Source of the DNA: Gammaproteobacteria bacterium | GTDB lineage: Bacteria > Pseudomonadota > Gammaproteobacteria > JACKNK01 | Direction of reading: 5' to 3' | Length of the DNA stretch: 64,000 bases | NCBI GenBank assembly: GCA_024234895.1 | Contig: JACKNJ010000003.1 | Coordinates: forward strand, 62,001-126,000 | In this document: piece after piece, positions 9,055 through 17,950 of the stretch | Layout: each line of letters starts with the position of its first letter | Numbering within the stretch: position 1 is the stretch's first letter | Notes under the pieces: model-generated | Seen by the model: only the letters and a program-made list of their open reading frames with translations | What the model was told of the DNA's origin: nothing | Databases searched by the model: none | Position numbers and translations under genes: made by a program

Positions 9055-10320
9055 TCAGCCGAACAGATCGGCGGTGATGTTGGCGTACCAGCTGCGCGCG
9101 TACATCGCCTCGACCTGACGGGTTGCGTCGGATGCGCCGGCCGGAGACAGGCCACCGGCACCCTTCACGCCCGCGATCTTGCCGTCTTCGAGTCGGTACA
9201 CGCCGGCCACGGAGATGCCGTGTTCCGGGGTGATCAGCGAGTAGCAGGTGTTGACGTAGGACGGGTCCGGCATCTCGTAACCGCCAACCTTGGCGGCGAT
9301 CGCGGCGGCCGCGACCTTGCCCTGCGAGTTGGCGGCATATCCGGACTTCGGCATCGCGCCGGCGATGCAGGCGTCACCGATCACGTACACGTCCTTGATG
9401 ATGCTGGACTCGAAGGTGCGCTGATCGACCGGGCACCAGCCGGACTCGTTGGTGAGACCGATAGCGCCGGCCAGGGCGCCGGCCTGCTGCGCCGGAATGA
9501 TGTTCGCCACCGCCGGCTCGTGTTCCTCGAACTCGGTGATCAGCTTGTTGCCCTTGACCGCGTTGACCTTGCCGTCGTTGGCGGCGCTGCGCCACTCGAT
9601 CATGCCCTCGTAGTGCTTGTTGTAGCCTTCCATGAACAGGCCCTGCTTCGAGAACTTGTCCTTCGCGTCCATGATGATGACCTTGGACGCCGGCTTGTGG
9701 TGCTTGAGGTAGTGGGCGATCTGCGCCGCGCGCTCATACGGCCCCGGCGGGCAGCGGAACGGGTTCGGCGGAGCGACGATCATGACCACGCCGCCGTCGG
9801 CCATGGCCTCGAGCTGGTTGCGCAGCAGGGTGGTCTGCTCGCCGGCCTTCCAGGCGTGCGGCATCTTGTTCATCTGCTCGCCTTCGTAGCCCTCGATGTT
9901 GCCCTTGAAGCTGACGCCGGGGGAGACGACCAGGTAGTCGTAGGAGACCTTCTGGCCGCCCTTGGTGGACACGGACTTCGCCGCCGGGTCGACACCGGTG
10001 ACTTCGTCGATGACCACGTCGATGCCGCGTGCGGCGATGCCGTCGTAGCCGAAGCGGATTTCCTCGATGGTCTTGTCGCCGCCGAGCACCTCGTTGCTGA
10101 ACGGGCAGGAGTAGTAGTACTTGTCCTTCTCGATCAGGGTGATCTTGGCGTCCGGCATGTACTGACGGCAGTACTTGGCGGCGGTCGCGCCGCCGTAGCC
10201 ACCGCCGATGACGACGATGCTGGCGGAGCCCTTGGCGCTGGCGACCAGGGGCAGGCCCAGGGTGGCGAGGCCGGCGGCCGCGCCGGTGAGTTTTACGAAT
10301 TCACGTCGATTGAAAGCCAT
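9055..10320 (-). CDS. fccB: Sulfide dehydrogenase (flavocytochrome c), flavoprotein subunit
   Basis: A 421-residue FAD protein that oxidises sulfide in the periplasm and passes electrons to its cytochrome subunit. It has a Tat signal (NRREFVKLTG, residues 4-13), the FAD-binding loop VVIGGGYGGATAAKY, and the second Rossmann GD motif VYVIGDACIAGAMPKSGYAANSQGK. Cysteines in RCPPGPYER and NTCYS correspond to the pair that forms the redox disulfide in known FccB. The Tat export fits folding of FAD in the cytoplasm. The start at 10320 is fixed by the Tat motif; the longer open frame upstream is the shadow of fccA. It is co-transcribed after fccA (32-base gap). Confidence 0.95.
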   Translation of the reverse strand: MAFNRREFVKLTGAAAGLATLGLPLVASAKGSASIVVIGGGYGGATAAKYCRQYMPDAKITLIEKDKYYYSCPFSNEVLGGDKTIEEIRFGYDGIAARGIDVVIDEVTGVDPAAKSVSTKGGQKVSYDYLVVSPGVSFKGNIEGYEGEQMNKMPHAWKAGEQTTLLRNQLEAMADGGVVMIVAPPNPFRCPPGPYERAAQIAHYLKHHKPASKVIIMDAKDKFSKQGLFMEGYNKHYEGMIEWRSAANDGKVNAVKGNKLITEFEEHEPAVANIIPAQQAGALAGAIGLTNESGWCPVDQRTFESSIIKDVYVIGDACIAGAMPKSGYAANSQGKVAAAAIAAKVGGYEMPDPSYVNTCYSLITPEHGISVAGVYRLEDGKIAGVKGAGGLSPAGASDATRQVEAMYARSWYANITADLFG

Positions 10321-10352
10321 GATGCTGTTCCTCGTGTTTGGGTGGCCGGCGA

Positions 10353-10949
10353 TTACTTCTGGCTCGCGTAGAACGCGGCCAGGGCGGCAATGTCTTCGTC
10401 GCTCAGACCGCTGAGCATGGAGCGCATGACCATCGCGGTCGGCGGGATCGCCTTGCCGGCGTCCTTGTAGTCCAGCATCTGCTGATTGAGGAAGCCGGCG
10501 TACTGGCCGGCGAGGCGCGGCACGTTGGGCATCATCGCTACGCCCGTCTGGCCGTGGCAGCCAACGCAGCCGGTGCTCATGTGGAGCTTCTGGCCCTTGG
10601 CGGCGGCATCGGCATCCACGCTCTGGGTATTGGCCGGCCAGGACTTGTCGCCGAAGAATTTGGACATGGCGGCGATCTGTTCGTCGGTGTAGCCCTTGGC
10701 GATGCGGTCCATGATGGTCGCGTAGCGCTGGCCGTCGCGGTACGCCTTCATGGTCATGTCGAGGTACATGGTGTTCAGGCCGGCGATGACCGGGGCCTGA
10801 CCCTGGCTGGCGCCATCGATGCCGTGGCAGCCGGCACAGGGGTTGCCGACCATCGCGCCCGCCGGATCGGCGGAGGCGTTGATCGTCCCGCCGAGCATCG
10901 CGCCGCCGAGCAGGCCGGCGGCTAGGATGGAAGAAAGTTTCTGTCGCAT
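10353..10949 (-). CDS. fccA: Flavocytochrome c diheme cytochrome subunit
   Basis: A 198-residue exported diheme cytochrome c with a signal peptide (about 1-27) and two CXXCH motifs: CAGCH (38-42) and CVGCH (128-132). Each sits in a class-I cytochrome domain with downstream Met ligand candidates, the layout of FccA. It accepts electrons from FccB and would hand them to a soluble cytochrome or oxidase. The ATG at 10949 is preferred over a GTG three codons upstream because GGGAG sits 8 bases before it. It is the first gene of fccAB, behind a sigma-54 promoter. Confidence 0.93.
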   Translation of the reverse strand: MRQKLSSILAAGLLGGAMLGGTINASADPAGAMVGNPCAGCHGIDGASQGQAPVIAGLNTMYLDMTMKAYRDGQRYATIMDRIAKGYTDEQIAAMSKFFGDKSWPANTQSVDADAAAKGQKLHMSTGCVGCHGQTGVAMMPNVPRLAGQYAGFLNQQMLDYKDAGKAIPPTAMVMRSMLSGLSDEDIAALAAFYASQK

Positions 10950-11045
10950 CGGTATCACTCCCGTGGAGGTTGCTTATTGGTATGTGTGCAATCGTGCTTC
11001 GGCGCGCATGGCGCAAGCCTTGCAGCCGGAACAGGGTGGCCTCCG

Positions 11046-11061
11046 TGCAGTTTTCCTGCCA
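11046..11061 (-). promoter_or_regulatory. Sigma-54 promoter of fccAB
   Basis: On the minus strand TGGCAGGAAAACTGCA has exact GG-N10-GC spacing, TGGCA at -24 and TGCA at -12. Predicted transcription start is near 11035, leaving a leader of about 85 bases. The divergent sigma-54 activator gene next door makes this the obvious target. Confidence 0.7.
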
Positions 11062-11117
11062 TGGGGGCAAGTCGTTGATTTCCTATTTGAATTGATATTC
11101 GTCAATGGTCGTTGGGC

Positions 11118-11136
11118 TGTTGCGTGTTGCGCAACG
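11118..11136. promoter_or_regulatory. Putative enhancer site for the sigma-54 activator
   Basis: TGTTGC followed by the perfect palindrome GTTGCGCAAC (11126-11135), about 60-75 bases upstream of the fccA -24 element and 27 bases before the activator start. TTGC/GCAA dyads recur upstream of the other two sigma-54 promoters in the window. Confidence 0.5.
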
Positions 11137-11162
11137 GTCCCGGATTGGCGCGGAGTGATCTA

Positions 11163-12506
11163 GTGCAGGACCGGGAGCAGATTCTCAAGCTGTTGCAGCC
11201 CTTGCTGGAGCCGATCCAGGAAGGGGTGATGATCACCGACCTCGGTGGCGTGCTGTTGTGTCACAACCACGGGCTGGCCGATCTGTTCGGGCTGGACGCG
11301 GAGGACTGTCGCAGCCTCAGCATGTCCGACCTCGGCGGCCACAACATGCGCCGGATACTGATCCAGGCCGGTCTGGACCGGGAGGAGGAGACGGGCGCGC
11401 ATCACTGCGAGATGTCGTTGCAGTTCGATCACGCCTTCGAGATCAACAGCGATGTGCGCTGGATGCGCATCCACACGCAATTGCTCATCCTGCCGTGCGA
11501 GAACGGGCGCATCCGCATGATCGTGTTCCGCGACATCACCGCCGAGAAGCGGCTGTTCGCGGCGATGAGCAGCAAGGACGCCTGCGGCATCGCCACCGAA
11601 GACCCGGACATGATGCGCCTGATCGACCGCCTGAACGTGGTCGCCGGCACCGACGCCTCGGTGCTGTTGCAGGGTGAATCCGGCACCGGCAAGACCGAGC
11701 TCGCGCGTCTGGTGCACCAACGCAGCCGGCGTGCCAACAAAGCCTTCGTGGAGGTCAACTGCGGCGCGATCCCGGCCTCGCTGATCGAATCGGAACTGTT
11801 CGGCCACGTGAAGGGCGCGTTCACCGGCGCGGTGCGCGACCGGGCCGGGCGCTTCAAGGCGGCCGACGGCGGCACCCTGTTCCTGGACGAGATCAGCGAA
11901 CTGCCGAAAGAGCTGCAACCGAAACTGCTGCGCGTGTTGCAGGACGGCGAGTACGAGGCGGTCGGCTCGGACAAGACGATCAAGGTCGATGTGCGCCTGG
12001 TCTCCGCATCCAACCAGGACCTGCGCGAAATGGTCGACGACGGGGCCTTCCGCCCGGATCTGTATTACCGCATCGCCGTGGTCGCGTTGCAGGTGCCGGC
12101 CCTGCGCGACCGGCCCGGCGACATCCCGATGCTGGTCGACGTGCTGCACAAGCGGCTGGTCGTGCGCGGCTACCCCGCCGACGTGCGCTTCGCGCCGGAG
12201 GCGATCCGCACGATCATGAATTACCCGTGGCCCGGCAACGTGCGCGAACTCGCCAACACCGTCGAGCACGCCATCATCTGCGCGGCCGATGGGGTGGTCG
12301 GCAACGACAGCCTGCCCGATACCCTGCAGGAATATTGCCACGCCCGCCGCACCCAGTCGGAAGCGCCAGCGTTGTTGCGCGACGAACGCGACGAGATCGA
12401 GCAGGCGCTGCGCAAGGCCAACGGCAACAAGACGCTGGCCGCGCAGATACTGGGCGTCGACCGCAGCACCCTGTGGCGGCGCATGCAGCGCCTGGGCATG
12501 AGCTGA
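11163..12506 (+). CDS. PAS-AAA+-Fis sigma-54-dependent activator
   Basis: A 447-residue enhancer-binding protein. An N-terminal PAS-like sensor (about 8-130) is followed by the AAA+ domain with Walker A GESGTGKT (171-178), the sigma-54 contact loop GAFTGA (218-223) and Walker B GTLFLDE (237-243), then a Fis-type helix-turn-helix at the C-terminus (about 405-445, ending STLWRRMQRLGM). The intact GAFTGA and ATPase motifs mean it should open sigma-54 promoters. GTG at 11163 is chosen (GGAG upstream, sensible N-terminus). The sensor holds five cysteines (33, 49, 82, 112, 141), which could sense sulfide or sulfane sulfur as in FisR-type regulators; that is inference. It is divergent from fccAB and upstream of the DUF302 gene, both with sigma-54 promoters. 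Confidence 0.9.
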   Translation: MQDREQILKLLQPLLEPIQEGVMITDLGGVLLCHNHGLADLFGLDAEDCRSLSMSDLGGHNMRRILIQAGLDREEETGAHHCEMSLQFDHAFEINSDVRWMRIHTQLLILPCENGRIRMIVFRDITAEKRLFAAMSSKDACGIATEDPDMMRLIDRLNVVAGTDASVLLQGESGTGKTELARLVHQRSRRANKAFVEVNCGAIPASLIESELFGHVKGAFTGAVRDRAGRFKAADGGTLFLDEISELPKELQPKLLRVLQDGEYEAVGSDKTIKVDVRLVSASNQDLREMVDDGAFRPDLYYRIAVVALQVPALRDRPGDIPMLVDVLHKRLVVRGYPADVRFAPEAIRTIMNYPWPGNVRELANTVEHAIICAADGVVGNDSLPDTLQEYCHARRTQSEAPALLRDERDEIEQALRKANGNKTLAAQILGVDRSTLWRRMQRLGMS

Positions 12507-12515
12507 GGTGCCCGC

Positions 12516-12531
12516 TGTTGCATGTGCAACA
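12516..12531. promoter_or_regulatory. Enhancer-type palindrome TGTTGCATGTGCAACA
   Basis: A dyad with 7-base arms TGTTGCA / TGCAACA and a 2-base centre, 9 bases after the activator stop and 80-95 bases upstream of the -24 element for the DUF302 gene. It is the best-formed member of the TTGC/GCAA site set and so the likely recognition sequence of the activator. Confidence 0.6.
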
Positions 12532-12609
12532 CCCCTGCCGGCCCGTATCGCGAGCGATCCGCCGCGTTTTCCGACCGTATCCGGGCCGCCAACAGGCGTT
12601 TGCACGGAC

Positions 12610-12625
12610 TGGCATCCATCATGCA
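12610..12625 (+). promoter_or_regulatory. Sigma-54 promoter of the DUF302 gene
   Basis: TGGCATCCATCATGCA with exact GG-N10-GC spacing. Start of transcription would be near 12636, giving a leader of about 120 bases. The leader contains a 9-bp hairpin (GCCGGACCT / AGGTCCGGC, 12670-12693). Confidence 0.62.
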
Positions 12626-12757
12626 GCCGGGCGATCGGCCAGTTTCCTCCTATCCTCTGAACTGGTGATGCCGGACCTGCCTTGAGGTCCGGCCTTGAGC
12701 GGCGGGGGCGGGATCGCCCGCTCCCGCCGACTTTCTCATCCGCTGCCGGAGTTGCCC

Positions 12758-13231
12758 ATGATCGTCCGTCTGACCACCGCGTTCCTGATGTCGCTGCTAT
12801 TGCTGGCCGGTGCCGCCCATGCCGAAGGTCCGGTGTATTCGTACAGCACTTCCGATCTGAACTTCGACGAGGTCAAGGACAACGTGAAGATGGCGATCAC
12901 CGGTCGTGGCGTGAACATCGCCAACGAACTGCACGCTAGCGAGATGCTGAACCGCACGGGCCCCGATCTGGGCTTCGCGCATCCGGTCTTCAAGCGCGCC
13001 GAGACCATCGAATTCTGCAGCGCGGTGATCTCGCTGCGCCTGGTCGAGAGCAACCCGGACAACGTGGTCATGTGCCCGTTCACGATCAGCATCTACCAGC
13101 TCAACAACGACGAGGGCGTGATCCACGCCGCCTTCCGCGTGCCGGTCGGTTTCGAGGAATCCGCCGAGCAGTACGCCGAGGTCGCGGACTTCATCAGCGG
13201 CATCGTCAAGGAAGCGATGGAAATCGACTGA
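12758..13231 (+). CDS. Exported DUF302-domain protein
   Basis: A 157-residue protein with a signal peptide (about 1-22, ending AHA) and one DUF302 domain: a mixed alpha/beta fold with the conserved region around GFAHPVFKRAETIEFC and the later VVMCPFTISIYQL strand. Two cysteines (in EFCSA and VMCPF) remain in the mature protein. DUF302 proteins have no established biochemical role. The GGAG ribosome site 7-8 bases upstream supports the start. The sigma-54 promoter and enhancer dyad in front tie it to the sulfide dehydrogenase regulator, suggesting a periplasmic accessory role in sulfide metabolism. No cotranscribed neighbour. Confidence 0.85.
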   Translation: MIVRLTTAFLMSLLLLAGAAHAEGPVYSYSTSDLNFDEVKDNVKMAITGRGVNIANELHASEMLNRTGPDLGFAHPVFKRAETIEFCSAVISLRLVESNPDNVVMCPFTISIYQLNNDEGVIHAAFRVPVGFEESAEQYAEVADFISGIVKEAMEID

Positions 13232-13336
13232 GCTGCGTTGCCGGGGCGACGGCTGCCGCAATAGCTCCCGCAATAGCTCAAGGGTGCAAGCGGCAGGGAT
13301 TTGCCCTAATTTGCGCGGACTTCACCGAGGTGTCCG

Positions 13337-15529
<2,193 letters not shown>

Positions 15530-15753
15530 CGTCAGGACGGATACCGCCGCAGGTGCAGGCCGGCTCAAGGAGCGCCGCGACGTAGCCGGCATGGGGCTTT
15601 GATCGGAGGCGCCAAGCCGGCAACGCGGCGCCCTTCGGCGCAGCTCAGGACAGGCTTATACCGGCCTGCATCGGGATGTCGGCATTGCACCCGCGTCCTG
15701 GTGGCTCCTGCGGGCGGGTCCGCCAGGTATTCGTGCGAGCCGGGAGCACCGTT

Positions 15754-15777
15754 CTGTCATGGTCGGCGGGGTAATCT
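15754..15777 (+). promoter_or_regulatory. PhoB-like half-site and -10 before the phoX-derived chimera
   Basis: CTGTCAT, 11 bases, then TAATCT. The identical arrangement stands before the intact phoX copy (17893-17916). In PhoB-activated promoters the downstream CTGTCAT-type half-site lies about 10-11 bases upstream of the -10. The upstream half-site is not recognisable. Confidence 0.5.
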
Positions 15778-15809
15778 CCGCGACTGTGTCTTGCAACGGA
15801 TATCCCCTC

Positions 15810-16496
15810 ATGAGCGACCGTTCTGCCAGCCGTGCCGAGTACCTCGAATCCCTCGAGGATCGATCCGTCAACCCGTCCACCGAGGCGACCCTGGGCGATC
15901 TGATCAACCGCCGCTTCAGCCGGCGTGATCTGCTCAAGGGGGTGCTGGGCGTGTCCGCGCTCGGGGCGCTGGCCGCGAGCCCGCTGGCCGCGCTGGCGAG
16001 GTCGAGCGTGGAGGTGCCGGTCGGCAGCGGCAGCGCCGCCAGCCGCTTCGCGTTCGACGAGATCGCGCACGGCGTGGATGCCGACCACCACGTCGCGCCC
16101 GGTTACCGCGCGGACATCCTGATCCGCTGGGGCGACAGGGTCATGGCCGACTCGCCGGCCTTCGATGTGCGCGCGCAGACCGCCGCCGCGCAGAACCGGC
16201 AGTTCGGCTACAACAACGATTTCGTCGGCTGGGTGTCGCTGCCGTTCGGCTCGGACAATGGCACGGCGGGTGCGGATCTTTACGGCTGGGTGCTCCTGGA
16301 GCGGACGGCGGTCAACCAGATGACCATCTATGAGTGGGCCTACGAGGACTCGGGCGCCCAGATCCTTGCCGGCGCGGGCGGGCTTTATGGCTTCGGTGCC
16401 GAGGGGACCAGCGTCGCCGAGCCGGCGGTGATCGTGCTGCTGGCCGCGGGTGGCGTCGCGGCGGCCCGGCTGCGCGCACGTCGACGATCACGGTGA
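15810..16496 (+). pseudogene. Truncated PhoX fused to a PEP-CTERM protein tail
   Basis: A 228-residue chimera. Residues 1 to about 149 closely copy the N-terminus of the PhoX encoded at 17951, including the Tat motif SRRDLLKG and the segment FGYNNDFVGWVSLPFGSDN. The rest is unrelated to PhoX: a GADLYGWVLLE...TIYEWAYEDSGAQI stretch typical of PEP-CTERM surface proteins, ending AEPAVIVLLAAGGVAAARLR plus an Arg-rich tail, which fits a PEP-CTERM sorting signal (hydrophobic helix then basic end). It lacks the PhoX catalytic body. The likely history is phoX duplication followed by a deletion that joined it to a PEP-CTERM gene. It has a possible promoter and could still be made, exported by Tat and sorted, so pseudogene status is a judgement. 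Confidence 0.75.
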
Positions 16497-17800
16497 CCGG
16501 TTCCAGGGGCGAGATCGAGCGCTCCGCAGAGGTCGCGCCGGCGGATTCCGGGCCGGACGCTTACGACTCAACGCCTTATCGGGCTTTTCGCTTTGCCGAA
16601 ACCCATCCCGCGCGTATCGCCGCGCTCGCCCGCCTGCACGGTCTGCCGGCGCCCGATCCCGCGCGTGCCAAGGTGCTGGAATTCGGCTGCGCGGCGGGTA
16701 GCAATCTCGCGGCCATGGCCGTTACCTTGCCGGAGGCCCGCTTTCACGGCATCGACCTGAGTGTCACGCAGATCGAGCAGGGTCGGGGGGAGATGGCGGC
16801 TTCCGGGCTGCGCAATGTCCATCTGCAAGCAGCCGATATCCTCGATGTCGATCTTGGCGACACCCGCTACGATTACATCGTCGCCCACGGCGTGTTCTCG
16901 TGGGTTCCGGATCCGGTACGCGAGCGCTTGTTCGAGTTGGTGCGCCGGCATCTTGCACCCACCGGAGTGGCTTATATCAGCTACAACACACTGCCCGGCT
17001 GGACGGTGAACGAGGCCGTCGCCGAGATGTTGCGGCTGGAAACTGAAGGCCACGCCGATACCGAGACACGCCTGAGGGCCGCGCGTGACAGCCTCGCGCT
17101 GTTCGGGGAACTGTTCGACGGCGCGTCCGGCGCCCACGTTGAACTGGTGCGCCATGAGCTCGAACACATCGGCGGCAAGGACCCGGTGGTATTCCTGCAC
17201 GATGAACTCGAGGCCACCAGCGACCCTTGCTACTTCCTCCAGTTCGTCGCGTGGGCAGGCGAACATGAGCTGCGCCATTTTACCGACGCCAAGCTGCCAA
17301 GCCTTTGGCCGCGGGCCTTGCCCAAGGAGACACTGCGCATGCTGGCGGCGCGCGGTCTGCCGTGGCTGAAGGCGCAGCAATACCTCGACTACCTGCAGTG
17401 GCGGCGCTTCCGGCGCTCCTTGCTGTGTCACGCGGACGCGCTGTGTGATGAATTGCCAGCCCCCCAGCGGCTGGACAGTCTGGTCGTCGAGACGCGGCTT
17501 CGTCCGGTCGGCGACATCTCCGTCGCGCCGGGCTTGCCGCTTCGCTATCGACTCGCCGGTGACGGTCCAGAAGCCCGCGAAGTCATGCAGGTCACGGATC
17601 CATTGATCCAGGCTTTCATGCATCGTCTGCTTGGCATATCACCGCGTAGCCGGCTGTTCCGCGAGGTGCTTGACGACGCGATGAGGGATGCCGGTGGGAA
17701 GGCCTCGGAACCGTCGCGGGTAGCGATTCTGCGTGATTGGGTGATGGTCAACATTGCCCGAGGCTGGATGGACGTATCGGTGGCATCTCGCATGGCGTGA
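16493..17800 (+). CDS. SAM-dependent methyltransferase with regulatory domain
   Basis: A 435-residue class I methyltransferase. SAM-binding motif I is VLEFGCAAGSNLAAMA (about residues 62-77), preceded by the family's YDSTPYRAFRFAETHPAR segment; HGIDLS follows as motif II and GVFSWVPD as the post-motif region. The middle and C-terminal part (about 210-420) matches the 'methyltransferase regulatory domain' found in protein-lysine methyltransferase-like enzymes of this architecture. The GTG at 16493 overlaps the chimera's stop by 4 bases (GTGA), implying coupling to it; the longer upstream frame is low-quality. It lies between the two phoX copies. Substrate unknown; methylation of a surface protein is a possibility only. 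Confidence 0.8.
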   Translation: MTGSRGEIERSAEVAPADSGPDAYDSTPYRAFRFAETHPARIAALARLHGLPAPDPARAKVLEFGCAAGSNLAAMAVTLPEARFHGIDLSVTQIEQGRGEMAASGLRNVHLQAADILDVDLGDTRYDYIVAHGVFSWVPDPVRERLFELVRRHLAPTGVAYISYNTLPGWTVNEAVAEMLRLETEGHADTETRLRAARDSLALFGELFDGASGAHVELVRHELEHIGGKDPVVFLHDELEATSDPCYFLQFVAWAGEHELRHFTDAKLPSLWPRALPKETLRMLAARGLPWLKAQQYLDYLQWRRFRRSLLCHADALCDELPAPQRLDSLVVETRLRPVGDISVAPGLPLRYRLAGDGPEAREVMQVTDPLIQAFMHRLLGISPRSRLFREVLDDAMRDAGGKASEPSRVAILRDWVMVNIARGWMDVSVASRMA

Positions 17801-17892
17801 CGCCACCACGAGATTGGTCCCGAACCCGGTGGCTTCCCCCTTCCACCCACCCCCACGATCAACGGGTGTTGTTGGCTGTGGGCGCAATCTTC

Positions 17893-17916
17893 CTGTCATG
17901 ACCTGCGCGGTAATCT
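17893..17916 (+). promoter_or_regulatory. PhoB-like half-site and -10 before phoX
   Basis: CTGTCAT, 11 bases, TAATCT, 35 bases before the phoX ATG. The element is preserved in both copies of the duplicated 5' region although the bases between are not, which argues for function. Confidence 0.55.
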
Positions 17917-17950
17917 CCGCGTCTCTTTGGCCTTCACCGGATGCCCCAGC

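Noticed and set aside
11009..11024. TGGCGCAAGCCTTGCA on the plus strand, another GG-N10-GC match
   Set aside because: It could drive the activator gene, but the enhancer dyad would then be downstream of the start. It overlaps the fccA leader, so I did not list it as a promoter.
9055..11070. Longer open frame extending fccB upstream to 671 codons
   Set aside because: The upstream part overlaps fccA in another frame and is not protein-like; the Tat motif fixes the fccB start at 10320.
15743..15760. Full two-half-site Pho box before the phoX copies
   Set aside because: The position 11 bases upstream of CTGTCAT shows no second CTGTCAT-like heptamer in either copy; only one half-site is supported.
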